Source: Arachis hypogaea
Lineage: Eukaryota; Streptophyta; Magnoliopsida; Fabales; Fabaceae
DNA length: 64,000 nt
Assembly (NCBI RefSeq): GCF_003086295.3
Contig: NC_092052.1
Coordinates: forward strand, 26,263,427-26,327,426
Direction of reading: 5' to 3'
Part shown: piece after piece, positions 44,391 through 56,251 of the stretch
Layout of the letters: every line of letters starts with the position of its first letter
Position numbering within the stretch: the stretch's first letter is position 1
The notes under the pieces: generated by a model
Databases searched by the model: none
The model's input: only the letters and a program-made list of their open reading frames with translations
Told to the model about the DNA's origin: nothing
Made by a program: the position numbers and the translations under genes

Positions 44391-44714
44391 GGGTCTGTTT
44401 GAGAAACTCCAAAAGCTACTTATTTTAGCTTTTGACTTATAAAAAGTTACATTAATAGTGTTTGGTATAATTTTTTAAATAAACTTTTAACTTTTCAAAA
44501 AGTTATTTAAGAACTTTTAAAAAAGTTAAAAAATGTGACTTTTTCTATTTTCAAAAGCTATTTTATCACTCTTATTTAATGCACAACTTTAAAACAAAGA
44601 TTTTTATAATAACTTTTCAAATACAAAATAACTTATTTAAAAGTTGCTATTAATAAAAGCCCTTAAAGCTCTTTTTTCAAAAGAACTTATCTAAAAAGTT
44701 TAGCTAAACTGCCC
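44391..44714. mobile_element. Tourist-like (PIF/Harbinger) MITE upstream of EXO70 gene 2
   Basis: GGGTCTGTTTGAG at the left and AAACTGCCC at the right form imperfect inverted ends. Each is flanked by TTA (44388-44390 and 44715-44717), the PIF/Harbinger target site. It ends 168 bp before the EXO70 start codon, so it lies in the promoter or leader. Confidence 0.7.
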
Positions 44715-44882
44715 TTAGAAGTTTCTTTGAAAAACATTTCAAGTGAAAAAGAATACGATAATTCTAGGCCTGATCTGGTTTACCGTGTAGTGTAATCTCA
44801 TCCCATCTCAAACAAGAATTTTTTGAGTCAAAGTGTGAAGTGTTCTACTGCAATTCTCATCACTCAGCGTGAGAAAACAAAC

Positions 44883-46955
44883 ATGGCGGGGTTACTCACT
44901 AAAATTCAGAGATATCTGAGGCAAGCACATGTATGGAGGTTTGTTGGTCTGGCTTCAACTACAGTTGGATTATCATGTTATGCTCTCAGCTCCTCCTTTA
45001 ACCATCTCTTTGGAAGGTGGAACTTTCTCAAAATCTTTATCTATATTGTTTCCAGTATCACCATTTGTTTCATGATTTTATTTGCAAAGTCATGGCAATG
45101 CTCCACCACATTGCGATTCAAAGCTCACCTGTCTTTTCTGGCTTTGACAATAACCGCCATCTACTCCTTTTTCTTCGATAAAGATGTCAACGGAAAACCG
45201 GATGTTTACGGCCTAATTTCTTGTGCTGCGTTTGCTGTGATGTCGCTGAGCTTGTCGAGGCAGAGCCACTTGGGATTTGAAGTGGATTTGTTATATTTCT
45301 TCTTGGGAGCTTTGATTGTACAATTCATGAAGATACATTTGTTTTTAGGTATCTTTGGAGTGGGACTCAGCTACTCCCTCATCATTCTCCGTTCTTCTTT
45401 AGATTTGGAAAATGAGCATCAGAGGTTGGATGATCAGTATCACTCAGTTGTGCAAGTTGACTCAGATTCACAACAACAACAACAACAAGAAGCTGCACAA
45501 GTGGATTCAGATTCACAAGAAGTCAACACTGATATTGTCATTATGAAGACACAATTCACCGCTTGTATAGATGCTCTTAAGTCATGTGATAGGGAGCTTA
45601 TTAATATGCTTTCCAATTATGCAAAAGATAACGTCAAGACCTTCATTGAATCCAACCTTGAGGACCATGTCCCGGTTGACAGCAACATGGTGATTGATGC
45701 GCTGCCGTCAAACATTATCGATGACCTTCAAGAAGGAGTGAAGTTCATGGTGGCAAATGGACTTCAGAAGGAGTGTTGCGATTCGTATAGCAGCTGCCGC
45801 AGGGAATACTTAGAAAAGTTCATTTCCAGTTCACACTTGAAACTCCCAAATATTGTGAATGTGGTTGAGGCGGAATCAACTGCTCTTGAATTTGAAGTTA
45901 GGAATTGGATTACCACTTCAAATTTAGCAATGAGGTTGCTGTTTCCCAATGAAAGAAGACTGTGCGAGCGTATCTTCATGGGGCTCAGCACGGCTACAGA
46001 TATCGTATTCACCGAAATTTGCAGGGAATTCACGATACATCAATTCAATTTTTCAGATTGCTTTACATTTGAAGTTTTTCCCATGAGCGTAAAAGTTTTC
46101 AAGGCACTGAATGACTTGATTCCAGAGTATGAATCATTGTTTTCCCAGAAATGTTGTGATTCAATTAGAAATGAAGCTATCAGTACTTGGAAGAGACTGG
46201 GGAAAGCAACCAAAGGGATATTCATAGAGTTGGAGGATTGGATTTGCAATGATGAAGCCATATCAGATGTTCCTGACGAGCTTTATCCGATCTGCAGAAA
46301 AGTGATAGAGTGCCTTAATGTTGTTTTCAAAGCTTGGGTCATCCTTCCCCTTGAGAATTTTTTCGAAGAACACCCCATGGTTGTTTATAGAGAGGGAAGC
46401 CCGTCTTCATTCTTTATCCAGTTGATTAGGATAATAGGGCTTCTAGAGAAGCATCTGGAAGTCAGGTTCAAAAGCTGTCCGGACCGTGCTCTGCGCTGCA
46501 TTACAGCCATGAATAATGTAAGGCACATTGAACAGAATGCAAAGAAATGGAACTGGGATACAAACCCCATGTATAATAGTGGCATAATTAGAAAACTGAG
46601 TGCAAAAGTCAGACAAAACCTTGAAGACTACCTAAGAATCTCGTGGGATGATGTTGTTGGGCTTTTAAAGCTGGGCGATAACGAAGCATACTCAGCGAAG
46701 TCTATGAAAGAGAATCTCAAATTATTCAACTTGCACTTTAAGGAAATATGCAGGGTTCAGTCTACATGGTTTGTCCTAGATGAGCAGCTAAGAAAAGAAA
46801 TAAGAGAGTCCATAGATAATATCTTGTTGCCAATATATGGAGTCTTTATTGGAAAGTTGTATGATGTTCTTGGTTCTCATGCCAATGAGTATATTGAGTA
46901 CTCAATGCTTGACATTGATGCTCTACTCAACGATTTCGTTTCGTGGATAACTTAA
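44883..46955 (+). CDS. EXO70: Membrane-anchored EXO70 (legume EXO70J-like)
   Basis: A single exon of 690 codons. I prefer ATG 44883 (MAGLLTKIQRYLRQ, context acaaacATGG) over the in-frame ATG at 44823. Residues 15-170 hold about five hydrophobic helices (FVGLASTTVGLSCYALSSSF, FLKIFIYIVSSITICFMILF, LSFLALTITAIYSFFF, GLISCAAFAVMSLSLS, then a longer one to about 168). A Gln/Asp linker follows (VQVDSDSQQQQQQ) and then the EXO70 fold (NWITTSNLAMRLLFPNERRL, KRLGKATKGIFIELEDWI, EICRVQSTWFVLDEQLRKEI, LLPIYGVFIGKLY). As I recall, membrane-anchored EXO70s are the legume EXO70J class, Golgi-associated in soybean. No lesion was seen. Its role would be tethering or sorting on internal membranes; that is inference. 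Confidence 0.9.
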   Translation: MAGLLTKIQRYLRQAHVWRFVGLASTTVGLSCYALSSSFNHLFGRWNFLKIFIYIVSSITICFMILFAKSWQCSTTLRFKAHLSFLALTITAIYSFFFDKDVNGKPDVYGLISCAAFAVMSLSLSRQSHLGFEVDLLYFFLGALIVQFMKIHLFLGIFGVGLSYSLIILRSSLDLENEHQRLDDQYHSVVQVDSDSQQQQQQEAAQVDSDSQEVNTDIVIMKTQFTACIDALKSCDRELINMLSNYAKDNVKTFIESNLEDHVPVDSNMVIDALPSNIIDDLQEGVKFMVANGLQKECCDSYSSCRREYLEKFISSSHLKLPNIVNVVEAESTALEFEVRNWITTSNLAMRLLFPNERRLCERIFMGLSTATDIVFTEICREFTIHQFNFSDCFTFEVFPMSVKVFKALNDLIPEYESLFSQKCCDSIRNEAISTWKRLGKATKGIFIELEDWICNDEAISDVPDELYPICRKVIECLNVVFKAWVILPLENFFEEHPMVVYREGSPSSFFIQLIRIIGLLEKHLEVRFKSCPDRALRCITAMNNVRHIEQNAKKWNWDTNPMYNSGIIRKLSAKVRQNLEDYLRISWDDVVGLLKLGDNEAYSAKSMKENLKLFNLHFKEICRVQSTWFVLDEQLRKEIRESIDNILLPIYGVFIGKLYDVLGSHANEYIEYSMLDIDALLNDFVSWIT

Positions 46956-47395
46956 GATCTAGTGTGTGAAATTGTAATACAAAATGGCATGCTCATAATG
47001 GACCTTATTAAAGGGGAGATCATAGTTGTCATGGTTGTTTAATTTACTTGTATATTGATTGTGATTAGAAACGTAGGTAAGCTTTCACCATATTTATCAC
47101 ACCTTGGGTCCATGCCTCTTGATTCCTCTGTATTATTGATTGTAGTAATGCTTTTTTAATCTTTATCTAGTTTTTTTTATATTAAAGGTTAACAGCGAAA
47201 ACGTGTGCTTTGAATAGATTATTGTCTGTGAAGTTGAAAGGAACAGAACAAACCTACCTAATTGAGTCGTATATCATGTTAAAAGACACAGACTTGAGCT
47301 GTTGAGGATCAACGCTGAGTCCAGAACTTGCACACAGCAGAAAAATGTCCCTTAGGTAATCTTAAGTTCAAGTACTGCTAAAGAAAACTAAACTA
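46956..47395 (+). other. 3' flank of EXO70 gene 2
   Basis: Probable 3' UTR, with no coding region. Patches resemble the flank of gene 1. Confidence 0.4.
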
Positions 47396-48184
47396 TGATG
47401 CATGGACACTGACACAGACACGAGACTATATGCGGACACGCGAATTTAAAATTCTTATAAGCCACGGTGACACGTCATATATATAAAATATAAAGTATTT
47501 TTTAAATAAATTGTAATGATATTTTAGTATTTTATTAATATTAAAATATAAATTAATTTTTTAATTATTTTTAATATTTTTTTTAATTATATAAAATATT
47601 TAAAATATATTTTATTTTAATAATTAATATCATATACTATTTTTAAACTCACTTTAAGAATATAAGTTAAGGGCTTGTTTGAGTGAGCTTTTAAAAAAAT
47701 ATCTTTTTTCGAGTTATCTTTTTTTAAAAGATCTTATAGAGAAGTAAAAGTAATTTTATGTTTGGATATCTCATGTAAAAAGGTCTTTTTATCTATCAAT
47801 TATGTTTGGGTATAACAATATAAAAGTACTTTTTTGTTTATTTATTACATGAAAAACATCTTTTTTTTAAGGAAAAAAGATATTTTAAAAAAAGATGTAA
47901 ATTACAGCTTCTAAAAAAAGATCTTTTTTTTTATTTTACTAGTGCTTTTACTTTTACTACTAGAAATTTGCCAAACACGTTAAAAAATAAAAAAAGATCT
48001 TTTTTCATTGAAAAAAGATCTTTTTTTAACAAAATAATGGCGCCCAAACATACACTAAGTATTTTTTATTAAAACACGGTTGGACAGAAAAGATATGTAT
48101 ATCAATTAAGTGTCAATGTGTGTCGTGTCCAGAATGTGATCGATACAGAGACACGATAAATAAAAAAAGTGTTTCTGCTTCATA
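47396..48184. mobile_element. MITE with GACAC-rich inverted ends, split by another MITE
   Basis: tGATGCATGGACACTGACAC at the left and, inverted, ATGAAGCAGAAACACT and GTGTCGTGTCC parts at 48115-48184 form the two ends. Repeats of (g)gacac mark a MITE type common in legumes. Its middle is interrupted by the element at 47671-48055. Confidence 0.5.
47671..48055. mobile_element. Nested Tourist-like MITE
   Basis: GGGCTTGTTTGAG at the left and CCCAAACATACAC at the right are imperfect inverted ends, with TAA on both flanks (47668-47670, 48056-48058). The body holds several aaaaaagatctttttt palindromes. Confidence 0.6.
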
Positions 48185-48277
48185 AGAACTAAATAAGTAA
48201 TAAAAAAAGACTTGGCTTAGGTACCAACTGTTAATGAATTATGACTTATTAAATTTAAGAGACCATTTTTCTAATAG

Positions 48278-48366
48278 CCAATGAGATATAGCTCAAATAA
48301 CATAATCTCTCCATACTCAATTAAAAAGTTGCGGGTTCGAGTCTCCTATCTTTTGGTAAAAAAAAA
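48278..48366 (+). mobile_element. Short tRNA-like SINE with target duplication
   Basis: An 89-bp insert starting ccaatgagatatagctcaaa (A-box-like tagctcaaataac) with a good B box gcgGGTTCGAGTCtcc at 48330-48344 and a poly-A end. Flanks ccatttttctaatag (48263-48277) and ccattcttccaatag (48367-48381) agree at 13 of 15 bases. Confidence 0.75.
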
Positions 48367-48381
48367 CCATTCTTCCAATAG

Positions 48382-48769
48382 AGTGACATTGCTTCCAATC
48401 CATACAATAATCTAATTCCATAGTACTGGATGCAGATAACAAAATATGCTAGTACAAATGTTATTACAAAGAAATTAAATAATGATAAGATTTAAAATCT
48501 CTTATACGACTGAGGTATTTTACACGACATCAAATTAAATAGAAAAATGTTATTTGTACATCAAAATCATCCACTAAAATCAGCTACTAATATATTTGTG
48601 TATAAATATAGGTGTGGTTTAATTCATTTTTAATGTGTAGTTATATTCCAACATGTATTTTATACTGTCGACTTTGATAGCTGATTTTGGTATATACGCA
48701 GCATAACCCAATTAAATATTATATTGGAATGTACAGCATAGTGAAATGAATATACCTAAGTGATAACTG
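48382..48769. other. AT-rich spacer, no gene seen
   Basis: No coding frame or repeat recognised. Confidence 0.4.
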
Positions 48770-49375
48770 GTGTAAGGCATACAACGTGCCACCTAATAGT
48801 TCTTTTATTGGAACTGCCTTAAATCATATTCAGCGGCAGTTTGAGAAAACAATACTAGAGAATGGGAAAGCATTGCAATAATTCTCATGGCATGTGCTCG
48901 ATTTGCAGGATCATCCATAAAAATGCTGCAGTGGGAAGCAAAACGATTATCTAATGGCTTGCATAAGAGTATATGGTCATCATGAGAATGAGAATATATC
49001 TGAGTAGCATTATTTGTATATTATTAATTAAGAATTAAAGTCTCACTCAACCTGGTTAAACGATTAATTTGAGAATCCTCGATCCAAAACAGACCTCAAT
49101 TGCACACCTAAATGAACCAAAAGTTTCACAAAAAAAAAAAAGGAATAAGGATACGAAATACTAACTATTAACATTATTATCTTATATAAATGTTATCACG
49201 GCTAAGGATCTCAAATAAAAAAAAAAATAATGACAGAAGTCTTTTTCGAAACTTAGTCAAAAATGGGGAAAATAGTGTCTTAGAAAGAACAGAATTAATA
49301 ATGGTGCAACTCTTTTAAGGAAGCTTCATATGAAACAGGGAAGAAGCTAAAACCTTCAAACTCATGGCAAGATGC
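48770..49375. repeat. Segmental duplication block (copy 2)
   Basis: Homologous to 28590-29010 and 30530-30690, without the 1.2 kb insert that separates them in copy 1. This copy shows the uninterrupted state. Confidence 0.85.
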
Positions 49376-50788
49376 TTGATGCGGTTGACGCCTTAATATT
49401 TTTGTTATTTTATGAACATGGTTTTTTATGAATAGATTTGATATCTTATGTTTCATTTATGCTTATTTAAGTTGTTAGTGTTAAATTTTTGTAGTGGGTA
49501 ATTGTAATTTTTGTTAATTTTTATAATTTATTATATTTTTTTTTTGTACACACTAAGTATTTGATAAAATATTTACATTAGTTATAGCGTAGATTTTTCT
49601 TTCTTGATTTGAGGTTGAGAAATTGGATGACTTTGAATCATTAATGTTCAATTTTGATTAGTAATTTAGAGTTGTTAATTAATTTTGTTTTCACTAACAC
49701 TAACATTTTACTAAATTCAATTAGTAAGTTAGTTAGAATTTGTGAATTAAAACTAATTATGCCTACTTGACTTTTTTCAATATCTAGAGATTGACGAAGT
49801 AGGATTAACTCTTAATAATTGTTATGTTTGTGATTAATGACAAGGATAGTAATCTTTGACTCTCAACCCTAGACAAAACTTTTTTTAACATTTGAATTTC
49901 ATCTCTTTTATTAGCTCATTTTCTTAATATTTTTACTTTAATTTAGTTGCTTCTTAATGTAGTTATTATTTTAATTGTTGCCCTTTATTACCATGTTTGC
50001 TTAGTTAGTTATATACTTGTTCATTGATTTTATTTTCTTGCAATTTAGCTATTAATTGCTCTTTTAATTTCTAGTCAATTTACATTTTCGTAATTGCCTT
50101 CAAAACACCCCGATTCTTATAGCCAATGATTGTGCGTACTATTGCAAATCCAGGGAAAACAACCTGGGCCTAAATTCGTGGTTATTATTTTGAATCTTTG
50201 TGACATTTTTAAATTAAACTCTGATAGTGTTAATTTCCGGTTTAGAAACTATTTACAATGAAAAACTTGAACTTCTTAATCTTCAAAATTTTTAAATCGG
50301 TTCTTAGCACTCATCAGACAACCACAGCAAAACATCAACAAAAAAGAGGCGAGGAGGTGAGAAGACGAGGAAGCTTAGGCGAGGAGGCGAGCGGCATGGC
50401 GAGTAGGTGAGCGGCGTGACAAGGAGGCAAGCGGTGAGAACAGAGATGACAAAGTTAGGATGGACGAGGTAGAGAGGAACAACAATGAAGTAGAACATGA
50501 GAAAGAGAGGAGTAACAAGGCTAGTAGCACACAGAAGAATCGGACGAATGCAAAGGGCTAGCGGGGAGAAGTCCTTAGCGTGGCGGTGCAGAGCATGGAC
50601 GCGAAGAAGGTGTCTGGGAGAGGGGGTGAGAGTCTCTGGCGCCGAAAGAGAAGAAGAGAATTTTTAGGTTTAGGATTTGTGAAAGTTAAGTATATATATT
50701 ATTTATTTATTTATTTGGTTATGATGGGTTGCGGATCCACAGATCTGTGGATGCAAATGTAGTATTCGCGATCCGATTCTATTAGAGT
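49376..50788. other. Spacer with a purine-rich low-complexity patch
   Basis: AT-rich to 50300. Then ggcgaggaggcgag-like imperfect repeats (50345-50440), part of an unknown element. No gene. Confidence 0.4.
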
Positions 50789-50813
50789 GCAGATCGGATC
50801 TGATCCGATCTGC
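50789..50813. repeat. 25-bp near-perfect palindrome
   Basis: GCAGATCGGATC, one central T, then GATCCGATCTGC. A looser version with gcagatc/gatccg words occurs at 52990-53042, so the two may mark ends of one element (50.8-53.0 kb). Confidence 0.7.
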
Positions 50814-53100
50814 ATTTGTTGGATATAAAAAGAGGGTGAGAACAAACCACACATTATCAGTAGGGAAGGGAATACCATCAATGCAAAGAGATACTCGCAA
50901 ATAGAAAGAATTCTGTTATAAAAACAGTTTATCTTTGAAATAACCATTTGGAAAAGCTCAGTGAGAAATCTTACTTTGAAAAGATCATAATAAATCTTCT
51001 TTAATTTACAAATTAGTAAAGTAAATTTTTTTTAAAAAAAAGAAAGGACCAAAGACGTGCCTAAGATCTTTTCACCCAACAAACTTGCATCACTCATTCC
51101 TATCCATCCAAGCTTAGGGTCATATTAATCCAAAAATAAGGTAATTAAACTAAGCATTCCACTTTACTAGTAATTCATAATATCAGTACTTCTCTTTTCA
51201 ATATCACAGTCCATCCGCATATGATTCAGTAATTCAACATCAAAACTTAGTAATATCACATCAGGAACAACTCTCAGCATCATCACCACCAACATAAGGG
51301 ATCTTTCAGTTGTTCAAATACATACAAAACAATACAAGAAATACATAAATAGAGGAAACAGATAAACCAATTAGATCAAGTAGCATATAGATACAATTAA
51401 TCAATAATACAAATCAAATACAAAATGCACACCCAAACAATACACACAAATGCAAATGATGCATGTCTGTCCTATGACTAATGAGCTCATCTGTTGGTTA
51501 TACAGCCAAACCTAACATGTCCGGTAGCTCACCCTGGACAGTCCCTCGATGCATGCATCTCTCAAGAGGAATTCACATCTTAAGGAGAAATTATCTGGAA
51601 AGATATAAGTGTTCGGCCACATCTTACGACGGAGGGTCAACAAAGTCTCAAGTCTCAACTCGGAGCAAGTGGGGCGAACCACTGCATCTACCCAGAGAGT
51701 CTCAATCCTTAGATTTCTCAATTACCAACCCGGAGCAAGCAAGACAAAACCACAATCCTTATTCTACCTAGGCAGTTTTAATCTCAATCAAATTTAATTC
51801 ATTACGCGAGCGGGATAACACCCACACCTTGCCAATTCAGTCATACTCAGTTATCGTCAATCTCATCATAAACATTTATCATTTAACATAATCATAACCG
51901 TTGCCAATCACATCATTAATGACATAATCATTATCCTCAATCATAATCTCTCGCACATATCTCAACTTAATCAAATTTTCATCATAAGCTTCATATTAAT
52001 CTCACTTCTCATCAATGATATCATACTAGACAGAATTCTCATCATGATCATAAACTCCACTCCGCTTCCTACCCTGATACCCTAGACTCGAGGTCAAGGT
52101 TGCATACCAACTCAGATAGAACATAATCATTCATAACTAACGTTAATCGAACTCAAACACGGCATATTCCATTCAATCTCGTTAAATCATTTTTCTAATT
52201 AGTCACTTTATAGACTAACAAACCCAATTTTCATAATCCTTAATTTCAATTTAATACTCCTAAAGTCCTCAACCGTTATCTCATAATTCTTATAAATGAA
52301 TACTTAGCTACATCTTTTCCCAAGTATCTCTCTTTTCTTCAACTATATTACCTAACTCTATTAACATTATCTCCATTTACACTTCCTAAACCCGAACCTA
52401 TAGATTGATAAAGGAATCTACCTTTTTAAAACTTCAATTAAATAAATAAATCTTCTTTTGTTGTTATTCAAAATTAAATAAGTTAAATCATAAACCAATT
52501 TTAAAAATTAACAAAATCATAGAACTCATCTTTCATTATTTAAACCAAATCATTTAAACAAGATTTTTCGAACCAATTTCAAAACCATTTTGAGCTTTAA
52601 AATTTTTCAACAAGATTCAAAGCTATACCAGTTAAAAATTGAAAATTCTAATTGAAAATTTCAAAAGCATTTATTCTCAAATCCATTACTTTAATTACTT
52701 TAAAATTTTTAAAAGTATTCAAGATATACTTCTTTTGATAAAATTAATCAAACCAAACTCTTTTTTTTAACCAAAACTTCCAAAACTCTTTAAATTTTTA
52801 CAAAAATTCTGGCAGAACCTCCCTTAAAAATAGAAATTTACTACCCTTCACGAGTTCACTCAATTCAACTCCAATCGACTTCCATAGCCAACAACATTTA
52901 AACTCAATCCCATGCCATCATCGGCATAGTCAAGTATTCTAAATTTCAGTCCCAAATCCAACATCGCCATTGTCATCATATGCACATATTGCAGATCAGA
53001 TACAGATAAATACCACGGATACGCAGATCTTATCCGATCCATGTTCGCCCCAGTATAATTGCATGCCACTATTGATCTTCCTTCCCCATTCGGCTATGAA
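50814..53100. mobile_element. Probable retrotransposon LTR remnant
   Basis: At 51480-51790 are aactcggagcaagtggggcgaa and cccggagcaagc next to gctcaccctggacagtccc. I associate such cggagcaagtgggacgaac-type repeats with long LTRs of plant Ty3/gypsy elements. No coding domain follows, so it may be a solo or partial LTR. Its ends are not defined, and the rest is AT-rich with no gene. Confidence 0.35.
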
Positions 53101-53419
53101 GTTGTCCTCTTTCATATTTCTAGCCATTTGAAGGCTTATCCTATAAGGTGGAGATCAAACCATGCCATTAAGCCATTAATTGACTTAGAAAAAGAACATG
53201 CAAAATTGAATTTCTAAGGGTGATGGAATCCAAATAAAAAGAAAGCGTGACTCATTCTCTAATTATTCATGACCATGTCAAGGTTAGGGAAATGTAATAC
53301 TTATATATACCTACCCTACATTTACATTGATATACAATTCTCATACCTAAATTTCTCTCATGTTTTAGCCTGACATAGTAGATCTAAGCCAAAAACATGA
53401 AAAAAATTTGCATCGTTAT
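53101..53419. other. Spacer downstream of the EXO70 pseudogene
   Basis: No coding frame or repeat recognised. Confidence 0.35.
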
Positions 53420-55013
53420 TTCATGCAAATATAAGCCATAGCTTATGGTCGTGGTGCTATAGAACATCAAGTTCCCAGCTGACTCCAAGAAACAACTTGT
53501 TGAGTTGAGCATCAATAAACTCATAAGCATGCAAGCCAAGAACGTTCTTGAAAAATTTTCAATGAAGACTTCATAACTTGGAAACAAGATTTTCCTTTAT
53601 GGATTGTAGCATTTCCCCTCTTTGCTGCTCATCCGAGATTATGAAGGTAGACTAAACCCTGCATAGTTCCTTGAAGTGCATGCTCAACAATTTGATGTTC
53701 TTTAACTTTTCATCGACTCTACCACTGCTTCTTCTTCATGTTCATTGCTGCCTTGCTCCAAAATTCCAATAATCTTATCCCACGAGCTTCTTCAATCAAT
53801 ACTTTTCAAGGTTTTGCTTGACCTTTGCATTGAGTTTTCTTATTGTGCCATCTTGGAGAATAACACTGCCTATTCTCGATTGACACTCTATTACCTTGTT
53901 TTCTATGTAACTAACATTGTTCATAACAAAAATACATCCCTCAGTAGAGTTTGTGTGGTTTTTGGACTCAACTTCCAACTGGCTATCCAATAACTCCACA
54001 ATCCTTTTAAACTGCTGAAAAAATGAAAAAAATATCCCTTTTTACTGGAAAACATGGGGTGCTCTTTGAAAACTCTCTCCAACTTAAGAAAGTTCCAGGA
54101 TTCACAAAAGCTACTGAGGCAGTCCATCACATCGCAAGAGATTGGATACATTCCACGAAGAAAACATACCATGTCACTATCACGGTCGCGATAAATCCTA
54201 TCCTCCAAGTGCTTGAAAATATCCATGATTGCTTGCCCCAGTTTCTTCCATGTGTTGATTGCTTGATTACTTGATTTCTGATTGCATCACTGGATGGATT
54301 AGAAAATAGTAATTAGTACTGTGGAATCAAATTATGAACTGTCTTGAACAGTTTTGAAATTCTAGGAAAAAACATGAGTGTTTTGGAGACAATGCTCTCA
54401 GCTACAAAGCCGTTACAGAAATTCAGATGGCTAATAATGAATTCCCTGCAAATCTCAGCAAAAGCAAGATCCACAGTTGAGGTGAAACCTGAAAAGACGC
54501 ATTCGCATAGCCTCCTTTCATTGGGAAACACAAGCCCCAACGTTAGATTTGAGACTTTAATCCAAATGTTAATCTCACGTTCGAGATAAGATGACTCCAT
54601 CCCTACCTCCCCCTCGAATCACTTCTAGACAGACAGTTAGTTGTGGCATGACATCATCAATAGTAGAATTTGCTTGCTGTGAACTCAGACTTGAATCTAC
54701 AAGCACAACAAGGTGATGTTGATCTTGGATTGTAAGAGAAACACCTGATGATGATGATGCATCTAAAGTGGAATGAAGAACGATGAAAGCATAGCTGAAT
54801 ATGACTCTAATGGAACCTAGCATCAAACTTATCTGCATGAGTTGTATGATAAGAGCTCAATAGCTCCACTTCGAAGACGCATTGGATCTGCCTCGACAGG
54901 CTTAGCGATATCACAACAAATGCAACACAGGAAGTCAAACTATATGCATCTGGTTTCTCCTTTGCCACTTTTTCAAAGTAAAATGAGTACATAGAGGTGA
55001 CCATCAAAACCAA
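53420..55013 (-). pseudogene. EXO70 pseudogene, third copy, opposite strand
   Basis: Reading down from 55013: a membrane part (MYSFYFEKVAKEKPDAYSLT, VAFVVISLSLSRQ, IFSYAFIVLHSTLD), the linker (VDSSLSSQQANS), then INIWIKVSNLTLGLVFPNER, FKHLEDRIYRD, VSYIENKVIECQSRIGS, LNAKVKQNLEKY and finally FPSYEVFIENFSRTF. The order equals the gene at 44883. About 120 residues between the linker and NIWIKVSN are deleted. At least four frame changes occur (near 54830, 54590, 54300-54230 and 53990), with stops between 53600 and 53790. The start of the anchor is missing. It is clearly dead. Being inverted, it was moved or flipped after duplication. Confidence 0.9.
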
Positions 55014-55844
55014 TCATGCCATATGAGCTTCAACTTGGAGTGTCGTTGAGGCTATGTTTGTTTGAAGGAAAAATAGAAGGAAAGAAAAGGGAGAAAAGAA
55101 AATAAGAAGGAAAATGATTATTTTTTATTGTTTGGTTGAGAAGGAAAATTAGAGAGGAAGAACAATGGATGAAAAAAAAATTGGTGGAACTTATCAAATT
55201 TTTTTTTCTCTTCAATGTTCGAAAGAAGAAAGAGAGAAAATTTATTTTCTCTTTATACTTCCAATATTACCTTTTCACTTTTTTTAATATATTTTATAAT
55301 ACAAGGATAAGATTGTCTTTTTATAATATTTTTTTTCTTTTTATTTTCCTTCTATCCAAAGTTCCAAACACATTTAAGAAAAATAAAAATTCACTCAATT
55401 TTTTTTCCTTTCTTTCCTTTCTATTTCTTTTCTCTCTATTTCTTTACTATAAAGAAATGTTGAGTTTGAAAAAAATAATAATTATTATTTGATAATGACA
55501 AACACTTATTGATTGGGTTAAAAAGCCTAAAAATATTTGTAATGTGTGTATAATTTTTGTGTAGGTCAAATTAAGCACACTTGCAACTCAAACAAGCCCA
55601 AATTCATTGCAAACATTTTATTTTCCTGAACAGGCCTTGATGCCAAATAGAATTATGGTCTTCCACCAAGGATGAAAGAGACTTTGCAAACAAAACAAAC
55701 AAATTCAGAATGGGTTCAAGTAAAGTAAAATAATGAATCACCAAGCCTTAACATCAAAATAGAAAAAGAAAAAAAAGGTCAAATATTGGAGTCAAAGAAA
55801 AACCAAATCTGTATTTTGATTGAGAAACAAAACACTTAGTTAAA
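55014..55844. other. Spacer with a purine/pyrimidine-rich MITE-like block
   Basis: At 55049-55380, gctatgtttgtttgaagg faces caaagttccaaacacattt, weak inverted ends around a purine-rich left half and pyrimidine-rich right half. The plus-strand frame 55136-55492 is Lys/Phe/Leu low-complexity and not a gene. The rest is unremarkable. Confidence 0.35.
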
Positions 55845-56251
55845 ATTTTTTATTTAAATTAAATAAATATAAAATACAGTGTATTTACATAAATACACAA
55901 TTGATTACATTTTGAGTACTGAAAGAGAGGTTCCAAAAATTGAACATCTTGGATACTGAGACCTCAATCTGTGTCAGAAGAGTTAAATGGAGACTCAGTA
56001 CCGAGATACATGCAAAAATAGAATATAGACTCAATATCCGAGATATGCACAATGCGCGAATTGGTGACTAGTGCCCAAGATGTGCTCATCCAATTTAATT
56101 CAAATAATTTTAAATTTTAAAATTGTAAAAATATTTTATTTAAAATTTAGATGATTATAATTTAAATTAATAATTCAATTTAATTCAATAAAAACAAATA
56201 TACTTGTATTGTTGTACTAGTTATTTATGAGTACTGCAATATTAATTTTCA

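Noticed and set aside
44823..44882. Upstream ATG as start of the membrane-anchored EXO70
   Set aside because: The extra 20 residues do not resemble the family, and the ATG at 44883 has better context and begins the expected MAxLLTKIQR-type start.
55136..55492. 118-codon plus-strand frame
   Set aside because: Lys/Phe/Leu low-complexity translation of purine- and pyrimidine-rich DNA.
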